From contig JAOUOT010000006.1 in the NCBI GenBank assembly GCA_029880265.1, forward strand, positions 62,001 to 126,000: DNA of 64,000 bases, given 5' to 3'. Positions 54,506 to 64,000 of this stretch are shown piece after piece (position 1 is the stretch's first letter; every line of letters begins with the position of its first letter). The notes under the pieces were generated by a model. It worked only from the letters and a program-made list of their open reading frames with translations. It was not told the DNA's origin and made no database searches. The stretch comes from Spirochaetia bacterium. GTDB lineage: Bacteria > Spirochaetota > Leptospiria > Turneriellales > JAOUOS01. Made by a program: the position numbers and the translations under genes.

Positions 54506-56416
54506 ATGGCACTACTAGAAAAGATCAACTCGCCTGCCGATTTAAAAAAACTGAAAGTCTCTGAGTTGCCCCATCTATGCATTGAAATAAGAAATATGTT
54601 AATAGATTCTGTAAGCCAAAGCGGCGGTCACTTGTCTTCAAATTTAGGTTCAGTTGAACTGACTGTCGCCATTCATTATGTATTTGAATCTCCCCATGAT
54701 AAAATATGCTGGGATGTCGGTCATCAAACATACTCTCATAAAATACTAACGGGCCGCAAAAACGAATTATCGTCTATAAGAAAATATACGGGAATCAGCG
54801 GGTTTCCTAAACAAGAAGAATCTATTCATGATTCATACAGCACGGGTCATGCAGGAACATCTATAAGCCAGGCATTGGCTGAAAAAAACGCGATGACTCA
54901 TAATAATATAAAAAGACAGGCTTTAGCGGTAATCGGCGACGCTTCTATCGCTTCAGGCGTAGCTTTTGAAGCATTAAATCACGCCGGACATATGAAAATT
55001 CCTCTCATTGTTTTATTAAACGATAATGAAATGAGCATATCAAAAAATGTAGGAGCTTTAAGCTATAGCCTAACAAGCGCCATTAATACAAGGCTTTTTA
55101 GAAAATGGCGCAGACGATTTTTAAAGTTCCTGCATTGGCTGCCGATTATAGGACCCATTTCTGAACGACTGTTATTAAGATTTGAAAGCTCCATGAAATC
55201 AATATTAACTGATCATCAATTTTTTGAAGAACTGGGGTTTCAATATTTAGGCCCTTTAGAGGGGCATAACGTGATTAAGCTTGTAAAATTTTTAAAAAAA
55301 ATTAAATACCCTAAAGAACCTGAAGAACCGGTGATTGTTCATATTGTCACAAAAAAAGGCAAAGGATACAAACCGGCCGAAATAAATCCTACTCTCTATC
55401 ATGGAGTAAAGCCCTTTAATAAAGAAACCGGAATTTCAGAGTCAAACAACACTTCGTCATGGCCGTTAAGCAATTTCGCCGCTGAAACTCTTGTAAAGCT
55501 GGCCGAAAAAGATAAAAATATTTGCGCCATTACTCCGGCCATGAGAGAAGGTTCGGGACTCGTTAATTTTTCTAAAAAATTTCCAGACAGGTTTTTTGAC
55601 GTAGGCATTGCAGAACAGCACGCCGCTACTTTCGCAGGCGCCTTGGCCAAAGCCGGATTTAAGCCTTTTTTATTTTTATATTCCACTTTTTTACAGAGAT
55701 GCTATGACCAAATTATTGAAGATATCGCCCTGATGAATTTACCCGTAAAAATTGTTATCGACAGAGCGGGCTTTGTAGGGGGCGACGGCGAAACTCATCA
55801 GGGGATGTATGATTTTACAATTTTATCATGCGTTCCCAATATGAAAATCTTATCGGCCTCTTCTACTTTAGAATTAATGCAAATGATATCTTACATAAAA
55901 GATTATAACGAGGGGCCAATATGCGTTCGTTTTCCTAAAAAAGATTATTCTAATGAAACCTTTATAGAGCATGAGAAGATGATTTGGCCAAAAAACTACA
56001 ATCCTTTTTCGGCCAATATCGCCGCAAAAGGTAAAGATATTCTTATTATTGCGGAGGGCGCCATGATTGAAAATGCTCTTGCCGCAAGAGAATTATTATT
56101 AACGCATAATATATCGTCTGAAGTTTTATCGCTTCGCTCTATTCAACCTTTTGACTTAAAAACAATAACAAGGGCGCTAAACGGCAAAAAAGCGGTCTTT
56201 TCTATTGAAAATCACTGCATTGAACTTGGTATAGCAAATTCTTTGCTGTTTCAGCTTAAAGAGAAAATTCAAAATATTCCTTTTATAGCCTTTGGTTATC
56301 CCAAAAAATTCATAGAACACGGAGATTCATCTTCAGTTGAAAAGAAATACGGTTTAGACGCCGACGGGCTTAAGAAAAACATTTTAAACCATCTAAAAAA
56401 ATTGAAGAAAATTTAA
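54506..56416 (+). CDS. dxs: 1-deoxy-D-xylulose-5-phosphate synthase
   Basis: 636 residues, normal length. Thiamine-diphosphate site GDASIASGVAFEALNHAG, catalytic His in HLSSNLGSVELT and WDVGHQTYSHK, and the Glu in IAEQHAATFAGALA. It condenses pyruvate with glyceraldehyde-3-phosphate, the first step of the MEP isoprenoid pathway and a source for thiamine and pyridoxal. It follows the Trm112-like gene closely. Its last 24 bases overlap the convergent rsmA frame. Confidence 0.97.
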   Translation: MALLEKINSPADLKKLKVSELPHLCIEIRNMLIDSVSQSGGHLSSNLGSVELTVAIHYVFESPHDKICWDVGHQTYSHKILTGRKNELSSIRKYTGISGFPKQEESIHDSYSTGHAGTSISQALAEKNAMTHNNIKRQALAVIGDASIASGVAFEALNHAGHMKIPLIVLLNDNEMSISKNVGALSYSLTSAINTRLFRKWRRRFLKFLHWLPIIGPISERLLLRFESSMKSILTDHQFFEELGFQYLGPLEGHNVIKLVKFLKKIKYPKEPEEPVIVHIVTKKGKGYKPAEINPTLYHGVKPFNKETGISESNNTSSWPLSNFAAETLVKLAEKDKNICAITPAMREGSGLVNFSKKFPDRFFDVGIAEQHAATFAGALAKAGFKPFLFLYSTFLQRCYDQIIEDIALMNLPVKIVIDRAGFVGGDGETHQGMYDFTILSCVPNMKILSASSTLELMQMISYIKDYNEGPICVRFPKKDYSNETFIEHEKMIWPKNYNPFSANIAAKGKDILIIAEGAMIENALAARELLLTHNISSEVLSLRSIQPFDLKTITRALNGKKAVFSIENHCIELGIANSLLFQLKEKIQNIPFIAFGYPKKFIEHGDSSSVEKKYGLDADGLKKNILNHLKKLKKI

Positions 56417-57207
56417 GAAATCTTCTTTTTCTAATATATCGGGTCTTTTCGATAGTATATTTTTCATATTAGAATCGTTAATTATATTTTCCGAAAACTT
56501 CGCGATTTTTAACTTGTTTTCGTCTTTTTTAAAATAAGGATTATTTCGAATATTATTCAACATTGTTTTGCGCTTTCCCCAAAATGAGGCTCTTAAAAGC
56601 AGTTCTAAATTATCGATATCATTAAATGTTTTATTTCTCAGCCAATAAATCCATATACTATCTACTTCAGGTTCAGGATAAAAATTCTTTCTAGATACAA
56701 ACGCCGCTTTCTTTGTATCTCCCGTAATATTGAGAAAAATTGAAATAGAACTTCCTTTTTTTTTTAATATCCTCTCGGCCATTTCTTTTTGCATTCCCAG
56801 CAACGCGCAATTTATAAATTTCATTTCTTTAATAATTTTGATAATGATATCTGATGTTATATAAAAAGGCAAATTAGAAATTATTCCCGTAATTTTTTTT
56901 TCTTTCCAAAATTCAGGCTTTACCTTAAGAAAATCGTCTGATATTATCTCGATTTTAAAGTTTCTTTATATTTCTCTACAAGAAATTTTGACAATGCCCG
57001 GTCCTTTTCGCACAAGATTAATTTATGATGATTGATTAACATATCAGAAATAGCTCCGAGACCAGGGCCTATCTCTAATATTTTTTTTTCGTCTTTAATA
57101 TATTCTATAATATTTTGAATTGCGCCGGTATTCATTAGAAAATTTTGACCAAATTTTTTTAATGGCGCAATATTTAATTTCTTTATAATTTTTGCGGGGT
57201 GTTCCAC
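56393..57207 (-). CDS. rsmA: 16S rRNA dimethyladenosine transferase, frame split by a -1 shift
   Basis: The gene is in two frames. The first (57207-56944) holds KKFGQNFLMNTG and the SAM motif ILEIGPGLGAI. The second (to 56393) holds the NLPY-type motif NLPFYITS and the C-terminal domain. Between them, at about 56953-56959, the sequence reads ACT TTA AAA TCG. Slipping back one base gives IEIISDDFL and a continuous ~272-residue RsmA. T TTA AAA is a canonical -1 slippery heptamer, and equally a one-base loss in an A run explains it. RsmA dimethylates two adenines in 16S rRNA. It lies 12 bases after fliA and overlaps dxs by 24 bases. Confidence 0.85.
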
Positions 57208-57218
57208 CAGAAAAGGCT

Positions 57219-58010
57219 TTAAATAAGATTTTTCATTTGCGAAAGTCTTCCTCTAAGGCGCATTATGGCCTTTGTATGAAGCTGCGATACCCTTGATTCT
57301 GTAACCTCTAATACTTCGCCTATTTCTTTTAATGTTAAATCTTCATAATAATATAAAACAATGACTTTTTTTTCTTTTTCAGGCAGTTTTTTTATGGCTT
57401 CCATAATTATATTTTTTATCTCTTCTCTCTCAACCATAACATCGGGATTCATATTTAGAGGAGACTCAATGGTTTCAAGAAAAGATAATTCGTCAGAATC
57501 GTCGCCGCCGTGCCAGATATCGTTTAACGATACTAAACTTGTTCCCGAAATTTTCGATACCATAGTATGAAATTCTTCAAGACTTATATCAAGCTCTTTT
57601 GCTATTTCTTCGTCATCTACGGTTCTGCCCAATTTATTTTCGAGTTCTACGATAATTTTTTCTATTTGCTTCGCTTTTTGCCTTACAGAGCGCGGTATCC
57701 AATCAATTGTTCTTAATTCGTCAAATATGGCCCCTCGAATTCTTGTCATCGCATATGTCTTGAATTTAACCTCTTTTTTAGGGTCAAATTTTTCAATCGC
57801 GTCTAATAATCCGAATGTGCCATAACTTACCAAATCGTCAAATTCGACATTATGGGGCATACCTACCGCGACTTTACCCGCCACATATTTAACTAAAGGC
57901 GCATATTTTTCAATTAGATATTCTCGAATTTTCGGATTTTTGGTTTTTACGTAATCCTGCCATAGTTCTATTTCTTCTTTATCTTTAAATTCTTCAAATT
58001 TACCGCTCAT
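57219..58010 (-). CDS. fliA: Flagellar sigma factor FliA (sigma-28, WhiG type)
   Basis: About 263 residues from the ATG at 58010, which has AGG six bases upstream (a TTG at 58040 is in frame). Region 2: [19 protein letters not shown] and [23 protein letters not shown], typical of FliA. Region 4: the [22 protein letters not shown] with ESRVSQLH. It directs RNA polymerase to late flagellar and chemotaxis genes, such as the candidate site at 7625-7652. It is the last of the fliA-x-flhG-flhF-flhA-flhB group in this orientation. An anti-sigma factor FlgM is not in the window. Confidence 0.96.
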   Translation of the reverse strand: MSGKFEEFKDKEEIELWQDYVKTKNPKIREYLIEKYAPLVKYVAGKVAVGMPHNVEFDDLVSYGTFGLLDAIEKFDPKKEVKFKTYAMTRIRGAIFDELRTIDWIPRSVRQKAKQIEKIIVELENKLGRTVDDEEIAKELDISLEEFHTMVSKISGTSLVSLNDIWHGGDDSDELSFLETIESPLNMNPDVMVEREEIKNIIMEAIKKLPEKEKKVIVLYYYEDLTLKEIGEVLEVTESRVSQLHTKAIMRLRGRLSQMKNLI

Positions 58011-58096
58011 TTCTTGCCTAATTTTAAGTTTACTATCCAATTATGTCTCAAAGCTAACCATGTCAACAATTTTCACAATATTCAAGCTTTTTTTAC

Positions 58097-58603
58097 CTAC
58101 TCGTCTTTACTCATTAAATGCTGAATTGCCTCTGCCATTAACTTGGGTTCGTTTTTTATAGGTACGCCCTCGACCATTATTTCGCCTTCGCCTGCCGCCC
58201 TTTTTTGCTCATTTTTTACCGCCGGTTGGTTCCCTTTTGTCTTAATAGATACATTATCAGCGGAAGATTCAAATTCGCCATTTCCCATTTCATCATATAA
58301 TTGCTCTTCTTGCGAAAATTCGTCTTGGCCCATATCTTCTGAATTCGACAGGTTTTCATTCAGGTTATTTTCGACGTTTTCAGTTAAATCAATATTTGTT
58401 AAACCCGGAACATATTTTTTTATTATAAAAAATCCTGCGAATGTCACAGCAGCCATGACTAACGCCGATATTAAAGGTTGATATAAAATGGCAGGGAAAC
58501 CCGCCCCGCCAATCAGCGAAAAAATTAGCGAGATCACGAACCCTAAACCGCAAAAAAAGGTGAGAACTTTTATAAAGAGCCCGTCTTTATCAAATGAAAG
58601 CAT
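58097..58603 (-). CDS. Small two-helix membrane protein between flhG and fliA
   Basis: 168 residues. Two predicted membrane helices (~12-32 and ~41-62), then a disordered acidic region and a short C-terminal segment that looks conserved (EGVPIKNEPKLMAEAIQHLMSKDE). Spirochaetes have a similar small protein at this place between flhG and the sigma factor gene, and I recall a comparable C-terminal pattern there, without being able to check. Function unknown; the position suggests a flagellar or placement role. It is 13 bases after flhG. Confidence 0.7.
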   Translation of the reverse strand: MLSFDKDGLFIKVLTFFCGLGFVISLIFSLIGGAGFPAILYQPLISALVMAAVTFAGFFIIKKYVPGLTNIDLTENVENNLNENLSNSEDMGQDEFSQEEQLYDEMGNGEFESSADNVSIKTKGNQPAVKNEQKRAAGEGEIMVEGVPIKNEPKLMAEAIQHLMSKDE

Positions 58604-58616
58604 TTAATACATTTAC

Positions 58617-59555
58617 TTAATTTGTTTTTAATATCTTTCTAAAAAAAGCGCCTATTCCAACGTTTTTTTTGTCAAATCCGTTTTTATCGCCCATTAATCT
58701 GGCGGCAATCACATTGAGGCAACTGCTTGCTTTGCTCTTAGGGTATAACGAATAAAATGGTTTTTGTTTTCTAATTGATTTAGGCACCATTTCATCGTCA
58801 TAAATAAATCCGCAATTTTCAACTTTTACATTTAAAAACTGATTTGAAATATTAACCACTCTTTCGGCGACTTTTCTTCCTTCAAGGGAGGTTGCCGCTC
58901 TGTTAACGAGAAGTTTAATACATTTATCAGATGCTTCTAGTACGATTGATTTAATGATACCGTAAGCGTCGGTTATCGAGGTGGGTTCGGGGGTCGTGAT
59001 AACTAAAATCTCGTCAGCGGGAAGCGTAAAACCGATAACGTTAGAGCTTACGCCGGCGCCAGTATCAATTAAAAGATAATCATATTCTTTTAATTGATCA
59101 ACTTCTACAACAATCTTATTTCTTTCTTTTTCTGACAGATTTGCCAAAGAACTATATCCTGACGCACCAGCGATTATATCAAGGCCTTCTGGAGTTTGAA
59201 TTATAATATCTTTTAATTTTTTATGGCCTTTAATAACATGATACAGGTTATATTTTGGCACGACTCCTAAAACTACGTTTATGTTCGCCAGGCCTAAATC
59301 GGCGTCAAATAACAATACCTTCTTATTTTGAGACGCAAGCGCCAGCCCAAGATTTACCGACATTGAGGTTTTTCCCACGCCGCCTTTGCCGCTTGTTATG
59401 GTAATTATTTTAGTATTCTTAATTTTTTCTTCGGAACTTTGCAGTTCATATTCCGGTTCTTTATCGAATGGTTTTGGACTCTCAAAACTTTTGCCAACCA
59501 TTTTTCTCAAGCCCGCCGCCTGATCATATCTTATGTCGCCTGCGAAATTATTCAT
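58617..59555 (-). CDS. flhG: FlhG (MinD-like flagellar number regulator)
   Basis: 312 residues. The N-terminal DQAAGLR (residues 11-17) is the helix that activates the FlhF GTPase. The MinD-type ATPase has the deviant Walker A SGKGGVGKTS (near 54), DADLGLAN and LIDTGAGVS. No MinD-like amphipathic C-terminal helix is obvious; the tail is Lys-rich (GAFFRKILKTN). It controls the number and location of flagella together with FlhF. flhF lies 60 bases upstream. Confidence 0.94.
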   Translation of the reverse strand: MNNFAGDIRYDQAAGLRKMVGKSFESPKPFDKEPEYELQSSEEKIKNTKIITITSGKGGVGKTSMSVNLGLALASQNKKVLLFDADLGLANINVVLGVVPKYNLYHVIKGHKKLKDIIIQTPEGLDIIAGASGYSSLANLSEKERNKIVVEVDQLKEYDYLLIDTGAGVSSNVIGFTLPADEILVITTPEPTSITDAYGIIKSIVLEASDKCIKLLVNRAATSLEGRKVAERVVNISNQFLNVKVENCGFIYDDEMVPKSIRKQKPFYSLYPKSKASSCLNVIAARLMGDKNGFDKKNVGIGAFFRKILKTN

Positions 59556-59615
59556 ATTACCTCTGTTTTTTTTACTGTTAAGTATATCGGCAAATTCATA
59601 AATTCTTTATACAAT

Positions 59616-60893
59616 TTATTTATCCCATAAATACATTATTTTATCTGCAATATACTCTTTACTTGCGGGCATATAATCGTCAGGCACCCTCTGCCCGGTC
59701 ATGACAAATGAAAAAGGCAAGTTCCATTTTTCAGCCATCTCAATAATATACCCCAAAGAGTTTGTTTCGTCTTCTTTAGCTACTATAAGTTTATCTATAT
59801 TAAATATACTAAAACTTTCAAAAATGTCTATCATATCTTTCGTTTTCACATTGGCGGCCACCATAAGATGCTTTTCAATTTCATGTTCTTTATTCTTAAA
59901 AAACTCTTTCTGTCTTAGCAAAAACTCTTTATTGTTCTGGCTCATGCCTGTCGTATCGACTATGATTATTTCGTTTTTTTCTTCGTCTATAATTTGATCA
60001 AATTTTTCGGGCTCTTTACATACATGAACCTTGATATCCATTATACTGCCGTATAATTTCAACTGTTCGGTCGCCGCAATTCTATAATTATCAAGAGTAA
60101 TGAGACTTACGCTTTTATTTTCTTTTAATTTTAATCTGGCTGCGAGTTTTGCCACCGTTGTGGTTTTACCCACCCCCGTGGGCCCTAGCAAAGTGATAAT
60201 TCTCTTTGAACCCAAAATAGGATTTATTTTAATTCTTTTTTTAAAAATTTCTTTTATTTTTTCAGATATACTTTTTTTCATCTTCCATTCGTTTAGCGGA
60301 AGGCTCTGCTTTAAATCTTCGATAATTTCACGAGACCATTCTTCTGAAAAATCATGATCTAATAAATATTGATAAATCTCGTTAAATTCTTTATTCACGC
60401 CGGCGGTCTTATTTAATAAAAGGTCTTTCATGTTTTGTTTGATTTCGGCAAGCTCTAAATAAAGCTTGTTTATTGAATTGTCTGAATCGATATTTCTAAA
60501 ACTTCTTTCTTCCTTTAAATCTTTTTCAATAGAGACAGGGTAAGATAATAATTTTTTTTCAATAATATCATTATTTTCAGCAAAATCGGATCTATTTATA
60601 TTGATTTTCTTCAGGAAGTTTTTTCCGTCATGAAAGTCGTCTTTTACTTCGCTTTTTGTTTTATTTAACAATGAATGAAGTCCCTCCATTTTATCTTTTA
60701 CCGAATGTATTGAAGATTTTTTTTCGGTCAAAGCGGCATGAATTTCCCATTTTTCTTTTTTTAACATTTTTCCCATTATGGTCTTATCTTTTATTTTTCT
60801 TTCGTCGTATATTATAGCTTCTATTCCGTATTGTTCTCTTAATTTTTTAAGCGCGTCGGCATGATTTTCGCCGCTTACAGTTACGTATTTCAT
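59616..60893 (-). CDS. flhF: FlhF, SRP-type GTPase for flagellar placement
   Basis: 425 residues. A basic, variable N-terminal region, then an N-G domain. The G1 motif is [17 protein letters not shown] (near 232), followed by [17 protein letters not shown] (G2), [12 protein letters not shown] (G3). It places new flagella at the pole or subpolar region and is stimulated by FlhG. Its start overlaps the end of flhA by four bases, so translation is coupled. Family members are normally 350-450 residues. Confidence 0.95.
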   Translation of the reverse strand: MKYVTVSGENHADALKKLREQYGIEAIIYDERKIKDKTIMGKMLKKEKWEIHAALTEKKSSIHSVKDKMEGLHSLLNKTKSEVKDDFHDGKNFLKKININRSDFAENNDIIEKKLLSYPVSIEKDLKEERSFRNIDSDNSINKLYLELAEIKQNMKDLLLNKTAGVNKEFNEIYQYLLDHDFSEEWSREIIEDLKQSLPLNEWKMKKSISEKIKEIFKKRIKINPILGSKRIITLLGPTGVGKTTTVAKLAARLKLKENKSVSLITLDNYRIAATEQLKLYGSIMDIKVHVCKEPEKFDQIIDEEKNEIIIVDTTGMSQNNKEFLLRQKEFFKNKEHEIEKHLMVAANVKTKDMIDIFESFSIFNIDKLIVAKEDETNSLGYIIEMAEKWNLPFSFVMTGQRVPDDYMPASKEYIADKIMYLWDK

Positions 60894-62977
60894 TGAATAT
60901 TCATCTCCTCTTTATCTTTTAGTATCGCATGACCCGATACTTCTATATCAATGTCAGACGGAAGCTCTTCAAAAGCGATTACGGCAAAGGTTCTGGTATT
61001 GAGTTCCCTTTCGAGCAATGAGAAAATTCCGGTTCTTATTTCTGCAGAAGTTAAAAACACGGGGAAATTTCCTTTGGAGTTCACGTCGTTAAACGCGTTT
61101 ATAAAAGCGTCTCTAAATTGCACCTGCAAATGCGGATCTAAAGCGATGATTCTTCCTTCTCTTTCGTCGTAACTCAAAGACGCCCTCATTTCATTTTCGA
61201 TCATAGGATCAATTTGTATAATCTTTAACTTATTTTTATCGGCATATTGATTTACAACTTGTCTTCCGAGTCTTTGTCTTACCATTTCTGTCAATAAAAC
61301 AGGATCTTTTGTTTTTTCGGCGTTATCGGCCATCGTTTCAAATATAGCGACGAGATTTTTAATAGATACATTCTCTTTCAATAGATTATGAAGCACATGC
61401 TGCACAATACCCCTGTTTAAATTGGCGCTTATTTCTTCTACCACCGCCGGATATTTTTGTTTTGTTTTGTCTAAAAGCATCTTGACTTCTTCTCTGCCCA
61501 TAATTTGCGTGGCATAATTTCTCAGGATTTCGCTCATATGCGTCACTATAATATTTGTCGCGTCTACCGCCAAATATCCCTTTTCTTCGGCTTCGCTTTT
61601 TTTCTCAGGAGGAATTAAAACAGCGCTTAAATTATAGGCGGGATCTTTATATGGGTCACCTTCGATTTCTTGTCTTACATTACCGCTATCCAGGGCCACA
61701 ATTTTATCGGGATAAGCGCTTGCATGAGCGACTTCAATGCCGCCAACAAGAATTGAATAATCATTGCCCTCGAGATCCATGTTGTCGTTAATTCGAATAG
61801 GAGGTATGACCATTCCCATTTCGCGCGCAAATTTTTGTCTAAGATTTGTAATTCTTTCAAGCAAAGAACCGCCCTTAGCCGGGTCTACCATAGGAATTAA
61901 ATTATAACCAATTTCAAGCTTTAGCGGATCAACCGCTATTTCGTCTAAGAACCTTTCGGCCGAAGGAGCCGATTTCTGTTCTTTTCCTTTTTGTTCGCTT
62001 AATTCTCCTTCTTTTTTAGCGTTTCTCATGATAATAAAGGCGAGAAAACCGATAAAGGCTCCTATCAACAGAGGCGATACAATGGGAAATCCCGGAATAA
62101 AAACTGAAACTAACATTGTTCCGGCGACAACCCATAAAACCCTCGGATTTGAAAAAAGCTGACCTGTCAAATCTGAAGCCAAATCTTTTTCTGACCCTGC
62201 CCGCGTAACCACCATACCGGTTGCGGTAGTGATTAAAAGAGAAGGTATTTGAGCGACCAGACCGTCGCCTACCGTTAATAAGGTATAAATCTTCAAGGCA
62301 TTATCCCATGTTTCATTTCGCATCGCTACGCCGATAATCAAGCCGCCTATAATGTTAATTGCCGTAATGATTAAGCCGACGCGCACGTCGCCCTGTACAA
62401 ATTTCGTGGCACCGTCCATTTGTCCGTAAAAATCAACTTCTTTTCTAAGCTCATCCCTTTTTTTGCGAGCTTCTTCTTCGCTTAATATTCCGGCTGATAA
62501 ATCTGAGTCGATAGACATTTGCTTGCCCGGTAAAGCGTCTAATGTAAATCTAGCCGCCACCTCGCTTATTCTTGTTGCGCCCTTGGTTATAACGATCATT
62601 TGCACCAAGACTAAAATTAGGAATATAATAAAACCTATTACATACTGACCACCTACAACAAATTCTCCGAACGCGCGAATCAGTTTTCCGTCAAAGGCGG
62701 GGCCTTTCATTAGAATTAATCGCGTTGTACTTACATTTAACGCCAGCCGAAATACCGTGGTAACTAAAAGCAAAGACGGAAAAACCGAAAAATCGGTATT
62801 TTTTTGGCTGAACATGGCGGTAAGAAGCGTTACCAAGCTTATCATGATGCTTAAAGTCAACAATAAGTCAAGAAGCATCGACGGCATAGGTATAACCAAC
62901 ATGGCTATAACGGCGACAACGCCTATGCCCAGCATTATATCGGTTTGTTTATACCAATCTTTCATTTTAAACGGCAA
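60890..62977 (-). CDS. flhA: Flagellar export apparatus protein FlhA
   Basis: 695 residues, normal length. Eight membrane segments fill the N-terminal half, with the FHIPEP-like region around [18 protein letters not shown]. The C-terminal half is the cytoplasmic domain that docks export substrates and chaperones. It forms the export gate with FlhB, FliP, FliQ and FliR. It overlaps flhB by 11 bases and flhF by 4. Confidence 0.97.
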   Translation of the reverse strand: MPFKMKDWYKQTDIMLGIGVVAVIAMLVIPMPSMLLDLLLTLSIMISLVTLLTAMFSQKNTDFSVFPSLLLVTTVFRLALNVSTTRLILMKGPAFDGKLIRAFGEFVVGGQYVIGFIIFLILVLVQMIVITKGATRISEVAARFTLDALPGKQMSIDSDLSAGILSEEEARKKRDELRKEVDFYGQMDGATKFVQGDVRVGLIITAINIIGGLIIGVAMRNETWDNALKIYTLLTVGDGLVAQIPSLLITTATGMVVTRAGSEKDLASDLTGQLFSNPRVLWVVAGTMLVSVFIPGFPIVSPLLIGAFIGFLAFIIMRNAKKEGELSEQKGKEQKSAPSAERFLDEIAVDPLKLEIGYNLIPMVDPAKGGSLLERITNLRQKFAREMGMVIPPIRINDNMDLEGNDYSILVGGIEVAHASAYPDKIVALDSGNVRQEIEGDPYKDPAYNLSAVLIPPEKKSEAEEKGYLAVDATNIIVTHMSEILRNYATQIMGREEVKMLLDKTKQKYPAVVEEISANLNRGIVQHVLHNLLKENVSIKNLVAIFETMADNAEKTKDPVLLTEMVRQRLGRQVVNQYADKNKLKIIQIDPMIENEMRASLSYDEREGRIIALDPHLQVQFRDAFINAFNDVNSKGNFPVFLTSAEIRTGIFSLLERELNTRTFAVIAFEELPSDIDIEVSGHAILKDKEEMNIQ

Positions 62978-64000
62978 GTCTCTCTTTTATATTTTCAAGA
63001 TTCATGAATATCTCGACCAGTACCCTGTAAAATTCTTCAGGCACGAGTTCGCCTTCGCTTACATTGTCATACAATTCTCTTGCTAAAGGCTTATTTTCTA
63101 CGATAGGTATTTCTTTATTTTTAGCGATATTTCTAATAATAAAAGCGGCGTGGTCGGCCCCTTTCGCCAGTAATCTTGGAGCGTTTTCAAACTCCGGATT
63201 ATAGCGCATGGCTACCGCATAGTGAGTAGGATTCGTTATCACGACATCGGCGTTTTGAACTTCAGACATCATTCTTTTGCGCATAACTTCTATGGCTCTT
63301 TGCCTTTGCCTTTGCTTTATGAGAGGATCCCCTTCTGTTTCTTTTAATTCTTGTTTGGTCTCTTCTCTTGTCATTTTAATGCTTTCTAAAAATTCATATC
63401 TTTGATAAAAGTAATCGGGAATACCTATAATCAAAAGCGTAAGAGTCGTAATAAACGCAAGTTTAAATACGATAAATCCTAAAATTTTCAGAGATTCTTT
63501 CAGGCTAAGATCGCTGGTTTTCATTACCAATAAAAAATCAGACTCAATAATTAAATAGCTGATGGTTCCTAAAAACATAACTTTTATGATGGTTTTTACA
63601 AGATTGACTATCACCTGTCTTGAAATTAATACCTTCTTAATGATAGAGGCAGGATCTAACTTGATTTTAGAAAAATCAAACGCCAAAGGCTTTAACGAAA
63701 ACAGAAATCCGACCTGCGCTAAATTGCCTATAATAGCCATAACAAAAGCGATTAAAAAAACGGGAGCCATAATGACGGCCGTATCTTTTACAATAGAAAT
63801 CAAAAGCGTAAGAAGCACAGCCTCGCTAAATTGCGGCAGATCTGTAAAGTTGCCGACATATTTATGAATCATATCGGTCAAACCGGTAATCATCCATCCC
63901 GCGAGAAAAAAAAGAACAATTAAGACCCCCATTGTAACAAGAGCCGAAGGTATTTCCTGACTTTTGGGAACCCTGCCCTTTTCGCGTTCTTTTTCTTTTC
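62967..64000 (-). CDS. flhB: Flagellar export apparatus protein FlhB, N-terminus cut by window edge
   Basis: The frame stays open to the right edge: [19 protein letters not shown] near the edge is the conserved FlhB N-terminal basic motif. Four membrane segments follow, and the cytoplasmic domain has the autocleavage site NPTHYAVAM. FlhB switches export specificity from rod/hook to filament proteins. Only about the first ten residues are likely missing. The ATG at 63932 inside it is not the start. Its end overlaps flhA by 11 bases. Confidence 0.96.
   Translation of the reverse strand, partial: KEKEREKGRVPKSQEIPSALVTMGVLIVLFFLAGWMITGLTDMIHKYVGNFTDLPQFSEAVLLTLLISIVKDTAVIMAPVFLIAFVMAIIGNLAQVGFLFSLKPLAFDFSKIKLDPASIIKKVLISRQVIVNLVKTIIKVMFLGTISYLIIESDFLLVMKTSDLSLKESLKILGFIVFKLAFITTLTLLIIGIPDYFYQRYEFLESIKMTREETKQELKETEGDPLIKQRQRQRAIEVMRKRMMSEVQNADVVITNPTHYAVAMRYNPEFENAPRLLAKGADHAAFIIRNIAKNKEIPIVENKPLARELYDNVSEGELVPEEFYRVLVEIFMNLENIKERLAV

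Noticed and set aside
1-64000. tRNA, rRNA and CRISPR arrays
   Set aside because: I looked for T-loop GGTTCGA patterns, conserved rRNA stretches and regularly spaced short repeats and saw none. A tRNAscan-SE or CRISPR search could still find a missed case.

Overview
The window is 64 kb of AT-rich DNA from a motile, diderm bacterium. The best fit is a spirochaete (phylum Spirochaetota). The evidence is the flhB-flhA-flhF-flhG-(small two-helix membrane protein)-fliA order on the right edge, large multidomain class III cyclases, GAF/HD-GYP and STAS signalling proteins, weak ribosome binding sites with several TTG/GTG starts, and outer-membrane genes (two porins, LptC). I cannot name a genus from sequence alone.

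Left part (1-11.4 kb): the tail of a hybrid histidine kinase and a hemerythrin-like protein, then a chemotaxis operon on the minus strand, mcp-cheW-cheW-cheR-cheD-cheB, preceded by a second, separately placed chemoreceptor with a C-terminal zinc-binding CZB domain. Both receptors end in the same aromatic pentapeptide, a likely tether for CheR/CheB. CheA and CheY are not here. An OprP-like porin follows.

Middle-left (11.7-27.3 kb): signalling and envelope genes. These are a REC-GGDEF cyclase, a membrane-anchored DsbA-like protein, two LysM/M23 peptidases, an STAS-zinc-ribbon protein paired with an orphan periplasmic sensor, FetAB-like iron export, an HD-GYP protein overlapping a histone-deacetylase-like gene, an alginate-export-type porin, an ArsR-methyltransferase fusion, and a haem-binding (CxxCH) class III cyclase. 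Intergenic DNA here carries a 148-bp MITE-like element, a dispersed repeat family, a decayed TPR gene, a large perfect hairpin and a candidate structured RNA.

Middle-right (27.3-46.3 kb): housekeeping genes panC, polA, trpE-trpG, queG, mtnP, pepA, ppdK, lptC and murJ, interrupted by a toxin-antitoxin pair whose PIN toxin is broken, a membrane-anchored EEP-fold hydrolase and a PAS-cyclase.

Right part (46.3-64 kb): a 1279-residue FAD/Fe-S oxidoreductase, a helicase-associated-domain protein without a motor, an FtsI-type PASTA transpeptidase, a Trm112-like protein, dxs, an rsmA reading frame split at a canonical T TTA AAA slippery heptamer, and the flagellar export and placement operon fliA-x-flhG-flhF-flhA-flhB. 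No rRNA, tRNA, CRISPR array or intact transposase was seen. Nothing seen is an unmistakable new system. The best candidates for a second look are the split rsmA, the structured region upstream of the haem cyclase, the STAS-ribbon/orphan sensor pair, and the intergenic repeats.
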